From the NCBI GenBank assembly GCA_002118135.1, contig BDIU01000450.1:1-64000 (forward strand): 64,000 bases of DNA. Direction: 5' to 3'. The position numbers and the translations under genes were made by a program. The notes beneath the pieces are model-generated. The model did no database searches. It was not told the DNA's origin and worked only from the letters and a program-made list of their open reading frames with translations. The number at the start of each line of letters is the position of its first letter. Position 1 is the stretch's first letter. Source of the DNA: Trebouxia sp. TZW2008. Its lineage: Eukaryota > Chlorophyta > Trebouxiophyceae > Trebouxiales > Trebouxiaceae. This document shows positions 44,901 to 55,780 of the stretch, piece by piece.

Positions 44901-47900
44901 TGCCTTCCTGGCCATCCAGGTTGTCACATATGCCTACAAGTAAGTCACACATCCTGAAACAGCGACTTCACTGCAAGCCCTCCCAGCCCTTCCTTCTCGC
45001 TGCTTCAGGCAAACGCACATTGCCGTCATGTTTGCTTTCAAAATTGTGATGCATGTGCCATATGATTGGCCTTTCTTGCTGTTTTGTTTGCAGATAAAGT
45101 CTACTGCAGCGTCTTCTGTTCCTGATCTCATGCATCAATGATCAGGCAGTTGATACATAGCTTGTGACTGTTGGATGTGGTGCTTGCAGCTGGATTGAGT
45201 CTGACAGGGACTCCAGCGAGGATGTGGGCAGCGTGGAGTCAGCCTTTGACAACGCCTCAGATGGCTTCAGGAAGGCTGTGCGCAAGGGGTAAGCCTCTTT
45301 GCCCTCAGCCCTTTTGTTTGCGACTTTTCTTAAGATGTTTGAGCTTTGACATCAATCGCTTAATCTGTGCAAGCTGCCATGTTGCTGACTGATATTGCTA
45401 ATGCTGCAACCCTCTTATTGTCTGTTGTCTGGGTCTGTCTTCATCAGATCACTGTCACAATAGTTGCATGTGTCGAGGAATGGTCCTATAGTCTCAAGAG
45501 TCTGTATCACCAGTTTGCCTCATGTAAGGACTTGGGCTCCTTGCCACTGGTGGCACAAATTTTGAGTGTGGCCTGCCAGATAGGAAGCTGTTCTAGGGGT
45601 ATAAGTGTCAGTCCCGCACTTACGGCACAGATTGTTTGTGCGGCCTGCCAGATAGGAAGCTGTTTCAGGGGTATAAGCTTGTCAGTCCCGCACTGACTGC
45701 ACACATTTCCTGTGTGGCCTGCCAGATAGGAAGCTGTTCTAGGGGTATGAGCTTGCCAGTCATGCACTGACTGCACAGATTTGTGGTGTGGCCTGCCAGA
45801 TAGGAAGCTGTTCTAGGGGTATAAGCTTGTCAGTCCCGCACTGACTGCACACATTTCCTGTGTGGCCTGCCAGATAGAAAGCTGTTCTAGGGGTATAAGC
45901 TTGTCAGTCACGCACGGTGAGCTGTAGCTGCACGTGAGCATAGTCAAGCATAGAGCGTGAATGTCTTGGTCCAGAGCCCTTGGACAGCAGCGGCACCATG
46001 TGCGTTTGACTCTTGCACTCATCTATGGCACCATGCGCCATACAGGTCATGCCAGTCGGTCATTCATTCATGCATTCGTGCCGCTGGTAAATATTAATAT
46101 TTGCAGACCCAACTTCCAGATGCCGACAAAAACAGTCGGCAAATGGCAATGACGATCAATTTGTTAGACATGTAGTAGACCAGTTCAATTCATCAATCAA
46201 ATGCGTTTGCTAGGCAGGCCCTAAACTGAGCGACTAAGTCCAATGTCAACTGTGGTCGGTATGATCAGAGGGTAATTGCGCATGTGTCTGGCTGCAGGGA
46301 GCATGGCGTTCAGGACCTGTTGCACAGAGGGTAAGCTTTTTTCACGCCGTCTTTGAGTGACCAACGTACACCTAAAGCTACAGCACAAAAACAGTAAGAC
46401 GCAAGGTCTTTCCTGGAAGGACAACCTCTTTCTGCACAAGACAAAGAAGACTTGGTTTCAACAAGAGCTCTTTCTCTTTCCTATCCGCTTCCATGCAGGC
46501 AATCTGTACTTTTCTCTCACGAATGGGCTTGGCTCTACCCACTGATTGTCCTGCAAACAAAGGCTCCGAAAGGGCAACAGGCTTGCGTTCAGCTGCCTGC
46601 TGGAAGTCCCTTATGCTTGATGCTATGTTGCTGCCTGTTAGAAGTGCCTTATGCTTGATGCTATGTTGCTGCCTGTTAGAAGTGCCTTATGCTTGATGCT
46701 ATGTTGCTGCCTTGCTTAGTATTGCGCCACGTACATGTTATGTTGTCTATAGGACAGGGTGAGGCATACCTGTTACGTACCTCACGTTTGCACAGGCACG
46801 GGTGTCAGATCAATCATCAGTGATGTACATGTCATATGTGCATGATGCGTTTGCATGCACTCGCTTTTTTGGGCACTTTGTCACTGCAGCTCCGAACTCT
46901 GGAGGTGATGTTGCGCGTTCTTAGGCCATGCAGCTTCCTGTGTGTTGTCCAGGCTGATCAATAATAATAGTTGGTTCCACATTCCAGCACATATGCTAGG
47001 TGTGTGTGGCCCAAGTCCTATCTCGCCAGATAGCTACAAAGCAATGCAGTTTGTGGTCTACAAGGCCCTGCAAGATTTGAATGTGTCATCATCATCGCTT
47101 GTCAGCAATCATCTCAACATTGGTGTATGTTGACTGCAATGGGTTTGCTGCTATGCTGCAGAACGCTAGGACTGTGTCACGTGATGGCCTCTGAATCATG
47201 AATACAAATCTAGTGCATGCATCGGTCATCATTGCATTGCCATGCATTGGCTGATGGGTGAATCGCCTTGCTGCTGCGAGGAGGGTTTTGAAGCGGCCAA
47301 GCAGAAGGGCAAGAAGTACCTCAAACATGTTGGGCCACCCCAATTTAACGTAACAGGCACCTGCGGCCAAAACAGCTGCAGCTGCACACGACAGGGTTCG
47401 CGCAGGTTTTGACACCTTTTAGGGCGCACATGGGAGCCACGGGGTAACAGCTCCCGCTGGTGGGGCGACCAACAAGACAGAGAACGAGGCTATCTGTTAC
47501 TGTCATGCATTGGCTGAATGCTTGTGCTGCAGCAAGGGAGGATTCGATGAGGCCAAGCAAAAGGGCAAGAATTACCTGAACAAGGCAGATAACAATGCAA
47601 AGCCATGCCACAATAGCAATAGCGGTTGTCTTTTACTGTCGTGCATAGGCTGAATGCTTGTGCTGCAGCGAGGAGGGTTTTGATGAGGCCAAGCAGAAGG
47701 GCAAGAAGTACCTGAACAAGGCTGAGGATGAGGCTGAGGACTTTGGAGACGAGGCCAAGAGCAAGTTTGGCCGGGTACACCTCTTGCCAAACCCCCATCT
47801 TGCTGTCTGCAACCTAATGCCCTTCACGAACCCCTCCTTCACAACCCCCCCCCCTTCCCCTTCCCAGACTCCTGCTTGTCATGCCCATCCTTTGCAAAAT

Positions 47901-49177
47901 AACATATAGCTCTTCTATACCTCTTGCAGCGCCTATGTCTGCACATCTGTTTGCCCTGCCCTTCCTTTCTGTGCAGGCCCCCCTCATCGCTGTAAATTAT
48001 GTAGACAACGCATATTACCCTCGCGGGCACAGTCAAGCTTTCAACTTAGTAGCATGTCAAAGTCTACTGTGCGGCAAGCCCAAAGCTTATTGATACTGAA
48101 AAACCGTGCTGTGAAGCAGCGCATGACACCACTGTGAGCACAGTCAGCAGCTATGTGACAACCACTGAACATGGGCAGTGGTGAGTGTAGGCAGGAGAGG
48201 AGGCAGAAGAAGCAGGGGAGAAGGCCCAGAGCAAGGCTTCTAGGTTTGCCACCAGGGCTGAGCAGAAGGCAGAGGACGCTGGTGATGAGGCACAGCGATA
48301 TGGATTGAGAGCCAAAGACAAGGTACACACCTCAAGCATGCATTGTGTTCAAGCATGCAATACCATGCACACACGCAACGCAACAGATGACCCCTAAGCA
48401 TGACACAGCAACCCTGTATGTTGTCAGCCCAACTTGTCAGTGCACAGTGATATGGCTTGAGAGCCAAGGACAAGGTGTGCACCTCAAGCATGCAATATAG
48501 TGTATCTCACCTATCACTTACAACACAACACCCCTGAGCGTGACTAGGTGAAACGCTCCAAGCATGACACAGCAACCCTGTATGTTGTCAGCCCAACTTG
48601 TCAGTGCATAGCGACATGGCTTGAGAGCCAAGGATGAGGCGTGCATGGCCGCCTCATGCAATCCACTGTGTCCTACCTGTCTCAGCATGACACAGCAAAT
48701 GTGAATGTTGCAAGACCAAGTTGTCAAGGCATAGTGATTTGGCTTGAGAGCCAAGGACAAGGTGTGCATTGCTGCCTAAAGCATGCAGTACGATTTGTGT
48801 CACTTGTGGCTTGCAACAGATAACCTTCAAGCATGACCCAACAGATGGGGCCCTAAGCCTGACACAGTAACTCTGTGTCTTGTGATACCAAGTTGTCAAT
48901 GCACAGCGATATGGCTTGAGAGCCAAGGACAAAGTGGGTATGCACCTCAAGCATGCAATACAATGTGTTTTTCCAGCAAGTTACAACAAATGGACCCTAA
49001 GCACAAGCCAGCAGCCTTGTATGATGTAAGGCCAAGTTGTCAATGCATAGCAATATGGCCCTTCAGTGATTGCCATACTCTGTCTCTGTTCTGGCCCTTA
49101 GCAGATGATGGTAACTGCAGGCCAAGGAGGCTGGCAATGATGCCAGATATGGCATCAGAAATGCTGGGAACAAATGA
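38971..49177 (+). CDS. unrecognised multi-pass membrane protein, probably plastid-targeted, LEA-like tail
   Basis: I do not recognise this family. Exons supported by phase are 38971-39019, 39134-?, probably 39376-39476, then 40861-41072, 41443-41576, 42559-42775, 43684-43791, 44201-44295, 44844-44939, 45190-45288, 46298-46330, 47669-47774, 48191-48322 and 49121-49177. The N terminus (MAHMLSLTASSTVRPTA, then RRVARRTAFVSARQ) is rich in Ser, Arg and Ala with no acidic residues, as in chloroplast transit peptides. About seven hydrophobic stretches follow, among them LLAVAWTTVAACKIF, LALAVAGISTLFFLW, AVLTAVVGGAVY, AYAFIAAGLGLYSGVLL and IAFLAIQVVTYAY. The C terminus is charged and Ala/Glu/Lys-rich (KAEDEAEDFGDEAK, KAEDAGDEAQRYG), resembling LEA or amphipathic membrane-surface helices. 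The 39.1-39.5 kb exon joins are unresolved. Role unknown; a thylakoid or envelope protein is inference. Confidence 0.7.
40275..40860 (+). repeat. four echoes of a membrane-protein exon 5' part
   Basis: Copies of CAG-GCTTCCTGTCTGACC... start at about 40280, 40436, 40588 and 40741, before the real exon at 40861. Spacing is about 155, 152, 153 and 120 bases. Each keeps the acceptor and FLSDQGT, then ~90 further exon bases that decay. The first copy is open for about 50 codons and runs straight into the second. Confidence 0.94.
41262..41330 (+). repeat. echo of the exon at 41443, 5' part
   Basis: GTGCAGAAAGCTGTCAAGGG... CCACACCTT repeats the acceptor and first ~45 bases of the exon encoding KASKGGRLDSHTYL. 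The copy ends in TAA. Confidence 0.85.
42044..42485 (+). repeat. three echoes of the exon at 42559, 5' part
   Basis: Copies start at about 42044, 42222 and 42386 with spacing of 164 to 178 bases. Each holds CAGG(A/G)CTGCAGGAGCTTTGG... GTGTACACCCA(G/A)TACTC(A/C)GG and CCCAGCAAGG, then intron sequence that is itself conserved between units. The real exon follows at 42559. Confidence 0.95.
42890..43015 (+). repeat. echo of the exon at 42559, 3' part
   Basis: This repeats the second half of the exon (NLDSAVYAFIVAGLGPYSGVLLFGSHE against NLNSAAYAFIAAGLGLYSGVLLFGSHE) downstream of the real donor at 42776. The copied donor reads GAGCTGGGT instead of GAGGTGGGT, so the GT is destroyed. The copied frame is open. 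Confidence 0.95.
43528..43605 (+). repeat. echo of the exon at 43684, 5' part
   Basis: GCGTGCAGCTGGCTGCTCAGTGGCTAAATGTGGG... repeats the acceptor and about 60 bases of the exon encoding LAAQWLTVGSGDVSLYL. Confidence 0.9.
45570..45915 (+). repeat. 74-base minisatellite, about 4.6 copies
   Basis: Units begin GGCCTGCCAGATAGGAAGC at 45570, 45642, 45716, 45790 and 45864. Copies 2 and 4 are the most alike, suggesting exchange between alternate units. It lies in the intron between the exons at 45190 and 46298 and is not derived from either. Confidence 0.95.
46600..46718 (+). repeat. 38-base tandem repeat, three copies
   Basis: Three units containing CCTTATGCTTGATGCTATGT and TGCTGCCTGTTAGAAG lie at about 46609, 46647 and 46685. 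They are nearly identical, so the array is recent. Intronic. Confidence 0.93.
46755..47035. repeat. dispersed non-coding repeat, copy 3 (rearranged)
   Basis: 46761-46822 (GAGGCATACCTGTTACG... GGTGTCAGATCAATCATCA) matches 19918-19980, and 46980-47030 is the reverse complement of the block at 19788-19835. The two blocks are in opposite relative direction to copy 1, so this locus is rearranged or the blocks are separate elements. Confidence 0.6.
47260..47600 (+). repeat. two echoes of the LEA-tail exon at 47669
   Basis: TGCTGCGAGGAGGGTTTTGA... AAGGGCAAGAAGTACCT at 47270-47325 and TGCTGCAGCAAGGGAGGATTCGATGAGGC... CTGAACAAGGC at 47526-47588 are copies of the exon start (EEGFDEAKQKGKKYLNKA). The true exon is 47669-47774. 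The first copy has lost the AG acceptor (CTGCGAGG). Confidence 0.93.
48436..49065 (+). repeat. five echoes of the exon ending at 48322, 3' part
   Basis: CACAGCGATATGG(A/C)TTGAGAGCCAA(A/G)GACAAGGT and the following intron sequence (CACCTCAAGCATGCAAT) recur at about 48443, 48602, 48730, 48900 and, degraded, 49040. Spacing is 123 to 172 bases. The real exon ends in AAAGACAAG before GTACAC. Most copies keep AAGGT, a potential donor. Confidence 0.94.
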
Positions 49178-49437
49178 GGTAACTCCAACTTACATCTCTG
49201 TCATTGCACTATCTCATTGCACGGAAAAAACATGATTCACGTGAGTTCATGCCTCATGTTTGTGCCTGTAGCCATTCCACACTGCTTTGCCTAGTTTTGC
49301 CTCCTGACTTCGAGCAGAACTGTGCTGCGAGTTGAGTATGCATGAGTTTTTCTGTTCAAGCGACCCTTGTCAGACCGTACTTTGTGTGCAATGTGTCTAG
49401 CAACAGTCCGGCATGTGCCATGTGATCTGAACGTGCA

Positions 49438-50110
49438 TCATTCTGTTGCAGTGGTCATTTGGGAGCTGCAATCAGGGCAGCAATGCACATAAGATACAGT
49501 GTTATCAAGGATCAGAACATGCAGCTGATCACAAGATGCAGACGCAATCGTCATGTACATGTGTTGATCATTGACAAGTTGTAAATAGGCAACTCTGGTG
49601 CCGTTTTGGAAAATGACGGTTGTGTAAGTGCTGCATGTGCCAATCTTGGGTCCAATTGCTTCTGCAACACTTGATGAAATGATATTCCTGACTGTTTGAG
49701 TACGTACCACACGAGCGTTAAGGAGGAAATTTGATCCACCAGACATTGTTCATTGATTGGATTGTTCCTCCTTCCATTCATACAGCGACTGGCAGCATGT
49801 AAAGACAATCTGCAGCCTGTGTAGCAAAAGCTTACTGTTTGTGCCTGGCAGGACTGTGTGACTGAGAAATTCAAACTGCTCGGCAATTGTTGGCAATGTT
49901 ATGCATGCGCTTGGTGAACTATGTATCAATTTTGCACGTAGTCTTGAAGATCAAATGCTGATGACCTCACACCAGTCGGGCAAATGAACATGTGCACACA
50001 ACACTTGCCTGCAAAATTGCTTTCGTCGACTTCTTTCAGAGTTGATTGTTTCTCCAGCAGGCCAGCTGAGCTGGCATCAGTCTCATCGGGAGTGACCTGT
50101 ACAAATGCCA
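49438..50110 (-). other. possible small minus-strand gene, unresolved
   Basis: On the minus strand a segment near 50095-50009 reads VTPDETDASSAGLLEKQ and LKEVDESNFA, bounded by a CAG acceptor and a CAG-GCAAGT GC donor. A second segment at about 49740-49440 reads NARVVRTQTV, VFQNGTRVAYLQL-like and MYMTIASA without stops. Both have a protein-like composition, but I find no start codon that joins them in phase and I do not recognise a family. It could be a small gene diverging from adenylate kinase, or chance. Confidence 0.3.
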
Positions 50111-50160
50111 CTCAGGCTTGAGACCCCGACCGGCCTGAAGCTTGTTTGGCGACAATATAG

Positions 50161-51771
<1,611 letters not shown>

Positions 51772-53276
51772 CATTCCTGCTCAGTCATCCGTTGTCAGAG
51801 TTGCATTGCAAAACTGCAATAGAGTGAACTGATGCACAAGGACCTGCTGCAATTTCCATGTCACAGCCTGGACTTGCAATTCCGTGTCATGGCCTCGACT
51901 TGCAATGCAAGCATCAAACGCCTGGCGCAGCATGAAGTATTGCAGACCCAGCTGGTTTTATGACAGCAACAGCTGACCATTTGAAGAATGCTTTCTATCT
52001 TCATTGTTCATGGCCATTTTGCAATCTCGTCAATGCGGGACCTGTATGGGCTTATATGCTGAGCAAGGTGCTGCTTGTCCAGCTTGTGGAAGAGCTTCAT
52101 GCAGCTGTCAGTGCATTACACCATTGCAGCTATGCTGATGGCATGTTGGGCCCCAGATGGCTTTTCAGCCCTTATACAGGTTACAGAATCTGACATTCCA
52201 ACCACAAGTGCAATCAATTGCTGCATGACATAGCTGCTGCTGATATACAGCATGCACGAGCATGCAATGCAAGACAAGGATCAGGCTGACCAGTCCACAC
52301 AGCGCATCATGCAAGTCATATATATATATACCTGCAAGTTGCAACTCATAGCAATCAACTGATTTTACCTGACAATGTGAACACTCCCTTCTCCACTTGT
52401 GCACATATTGTTCTGATGTGAGGTATCATGATGAAGCCAGCTCTCAGGTTGTGCAACCATCATGGAGAGCTCAACATGTCATCATGAAGGGCATCGAAGT
52501 TATCATGGGCGGCATCAGTCATCATGAGCAATGGATCTTGTCAACAAACCAGAGGATCATCACATCATGCTTGAATCTTCAGATCATCAGTCATCTCAAG
52601 TCATCATGGGCAGCATCGTCATGGGCAGTGGGTCTTGTCATCGAGGGTCATCACATCATACTTGAATCATCAGATCATCAGTCATCTAGTCCAAGGCAAT
52701 GTCTTCACTGAGAGAGTGTGCTATGCGTGCATACTTGTGCCTCACTTCTTGCCCTGCATTCAGCCTTGCTTTTGTGAACAAGTTCAAACCAGCATTGCAT
52801 CACATCACAATACAATATACTGCAGATACTCTGATGCCCAAGTGACCTTCCAGTGTCAAACATACTGCATCAAGTTGCTGAGGAGCAAATAATGAACAGC
52901 TGATGCAGGGCCCTGATGCCTAAAATTCTGCCTTTCAGCCTACAGACTGCTGACAGCTCTGAAGGGAGCGCCTGTGAATGCTGACACAGGCTGCCTCTGC
53001 TGATGCTCTCCATGATGTCAGTTCCTACACAAGCAGATCTTTATGTAAGTCGTCGCAGACTGCATACATATGCAATGCAAGGAACCATGAACCTGTAGTG
53101 GCTTGATGATACAGTGCAGACTGCGTTGTACGCTGTGCAATCCTGGCACATGCTTTCAATGAGTGCTTTGCAGCAACGCAAGGATCTGACAAAGTACGCA
53201 GTTGTTGCAATGACAACTACACATGCCAAACATTCACCGCCGCGATGAGGCAGATCTGAGTCCAGAGGCAGCAGCT
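51772..53276. other. intergenic, with two short repeat clusters
   Basis: No gene is supported. 51845-51912 holds three ~27-base units (TGCAATTCCGTGTCA... GGACT). 52500-52695 holds two ~95-base copies rich in ATCATCA (GATCATCACATCAT... TTGAATC... CAGATCATCAGTCATCT). The right part may include the last exon and 3' UTR of the SR-protein gene. Confidence 0.5.
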
Positions 53277-53433
53277 TCAAATGCTTAGGGACAAATTTGC
53301 AGGCGAAAATGATTTTGCCTGTTGCCTGCCTTGCGACAACATGTGGCACCAACAAATGGGACAAGGCAAGTATGGTACGACTGCAGGCCAGCACGGCAAC
53401 AGTGTTGCATATGACAGCGACCGCAAAGGTGAG

Positions 53434-55402
53434 TCGCAGCCCCACCTGGGGGAGGCAGAGCGTGCTGGGGATTTAGAGACGCTACGGGCAGGTGACTTGC
53501 TGCCGTCGCGCATGGGGCTTGGAGACCTAGAAGCCGACCTTGAAGCAGATCTGCACAAGGCATAACATACATTCTACTGAACAAGGCAGGCTCATCCCCT
53601 GACATTACTTACAGCAGATAAGAAAGGATGCTTACGCTGTGAGGCATCACTTGGTGGAAGTTTGATGCTTGAGAATAAAGGCTTGAGACAACTGCTGGAC
53701 AGGGCAACGGTTTTCAAGAAAGCTTTCCCTTGAAGGGCTTGCACGGCCCAGCATATGTATTGCAACCCAGATGTCTGCTGACATACACACATGCAGCAAA
53801 GCAGCAAAAATTGAGCAGGTGCATTGCCAGCTTTAAGCAGCATGGTGTGAGGGATCAGGCTAGCCAGGACATGCAAATTCCAAGCATGCATAATGTAGGC
53901 TGCCTCTACACGAGAGCAACTTGGTGCTGACGTGCCATGTGACGCAAGCTGTCCTAAGGACTCAGTCTGGCAAGCATCAGGAAGGCAGATGAAGCTATTT
54001 GGGTGAGAGCTCAAAGCCTGCTGGATGTTGCAGGCATGCAGACAATAGCGCCACAAGAAGGCACGATAAAAAGGTTTTGAGGTTGTGCTTTTGATACATA
54101 AGTGCGAATATGCTGTAGCTATGCTTGCTTGCTGGGGCGGGGCGGCAATCACTCTCAACTCCAAGTCATGCATATGCAAATACATGCTGAGGGATGCACT
54201 GGAGGTGCTAATCTGCTACGCCTGCATACTGCTTCAGGCTCTTTGCACAAAGATGCAGGCACAGTACTGGGGGATGCAAATGCACAACTCAAAATGACAA
54301 TCCATTGACCAATGGTGATACTATGCAATAGGCGCCGAGGGGTGCAGTAGCAATGCTGACCTGCTGTAGCTGCGCTTGCGCACTGGTGAGCGGCTACGGC
54401 TGTAACTCCTGCCCCGCCGGGGTGAAGGGCTGTAGCTGCGCCGCCGTGGTCTGTCACTGTACCCTGTGAACAGCAGGGGCAGCTATGCTCATGAGTAAGC
54501 ATGAGGAGTGCAACTGTAGACGAATGAAGGTTTGCATTGTTTGACAAGCACAGCACTACTTTCCAGAACAGCGCATTCAATGCACCATCTGTCCCCTGCC
54601 TTTCACACAGTGCATGTCGTGTTTCATTTGCATCACATCGCCATTTTTGAAATTGACGCAAGTCTGCAGAAGCTGCTCACCTCCGCCACCCCTGTATCCA
54701 CCTCCGCCACCATAACCGCCACCATAGCCGCCGCCACCTCTACCACCTCTGTACCCACCGCCACCACCGCCTCTGTAGTCCTCAGGCCTTTTGCGGCCTT
54801 GCATGGCGAATACAACAGAGATCTGCACATACAGAGTCCACAATTAGCACAGAGTAGACTTGAGACTTGTGTGCTGGCAAGGCATGATTGACATAAGAGC
54901 TCAGGCATGCAGTGTTGTCAAGCCATCACTTCAGCCCAAAGTTGCAAAAATCACCTCTCTGCCATCCAGTACTGTGCGATCTAGGCCATACTTTGCATCC
55001 TCTGCATCTCTTGGACTGGTAAACTCAACAAAGCCTAGACCACGACCCTCCCTGCAAAAGGCGTTTGTGAATGGTGCTGCAGCAGGGCTCACGAGAGTGC
55101 AGGGCAGGTGCTGTACCCTGTGTAGTAGTCTCTGGGACAGTAGACATCTCTGCAAGGTCCGTAGCGTTCTGCTTCATATCGCAAGTCTTCACTCCTGCAT
55201 CGAAGAAGCGAAGACTATGTTTTCAGTGCTTGTTGAACTCAGTAGCACACGCAGCTGCAAAAAAAAAGGCAGACCTGCACTGCTTTGACAAGCCTCTCAC
55301 AAGAAGACTGCATCTGCTAGGAGCTTCTCTTCTCATTGGGGTGGTGTCGCGCCTTCTCTCGCCCCTGCGCGGACTGCGGGAGGGAGAGCGAGATCGAGCC
55401 AT
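53434..55402 (-). CDS. SR splicing factor, SCL/SC35-like, one RRM plus Gly and RS tails
   Basis: Exons read 55402-55275, 55194-55117, 55051-54955, 54822-54681, 54463-54361 and one beginning at 53550. The protein starts MARSRSPSRSPRRGERR, a short RS head typical of the plant SCL subfamily. The RRM is spread over exons 1-4: SLLVRGL (RNP2), CRSEDLRYEAERYGP, VYCPRDYYTG, RGLGFVEF (RNP1) and REISVVFA. RKRPEDYRGG leads into a glycine-rich run (GGGYGGG), then RS repeats in exons 5 and 6 (YSRSRSP, RSASRSASRSPSP). SR proteins bind exonic enhancers in the nucleus and recruit U1 snRNP and U2AF. The 3' end is uncertain: the RS frame stays open to 53277, but after SASPR at about 53447 the composition changes, so a donor there and a further exon are likely. 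It diverges from SmB. Confidence 0.88.
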
Positions 55403-55780
55403 GTGGTCAGATCGTAAGCGTCCGCAGCTAAGCAGTCAGCCTGTTCTGAATGATGATGTCACTGCAGCTCTCTACTCGGTCGCCAAAGCAGCTAATTGAC
55501 ACACAGCGTGCCGACAATCGCAGTACAATGCGCTTCAGCAGTCAGGCTGCCACAGTGGAGAGCCACAGCGAGCGTTTACGGTCGGCATTACCAACCGTAC
55601 CCACTCTGCACAAGGCTTTGGCCCTGCACTAGCCGTCGCCTGTTGCAAAGCGCATGCACAGCATGCTGAAAACCTACTTTTAGCTGTAGACTTGTAACGA
55701 CGCCAGCGCGCCATTCTATAAAGAGCTCGCCTTGGCTCGAACGCCCGTGTCGCTGCCTGAGGGCAGCTTAGCTGCTGCAG
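55403..55780. promoter_or_regulatory. shared divergent promoter, SR protein / SmB
   Basis: 378 bases lie between two outward-facing start codons, so one interval serves both genes. I see no convincing TATA box. The part near SmB contains CTATAAAGAG at about 55715, a TATA-like string at plausible distance from the SmB start. Confidence 0.55.

Noticed and set aside
50009..50111. An ATG start for a minus-strand protein at 50111
   Set aside because: The codon there is GTG on the minus strand; the segment is better read as a possible internal exon starting after a CAG acceptor.
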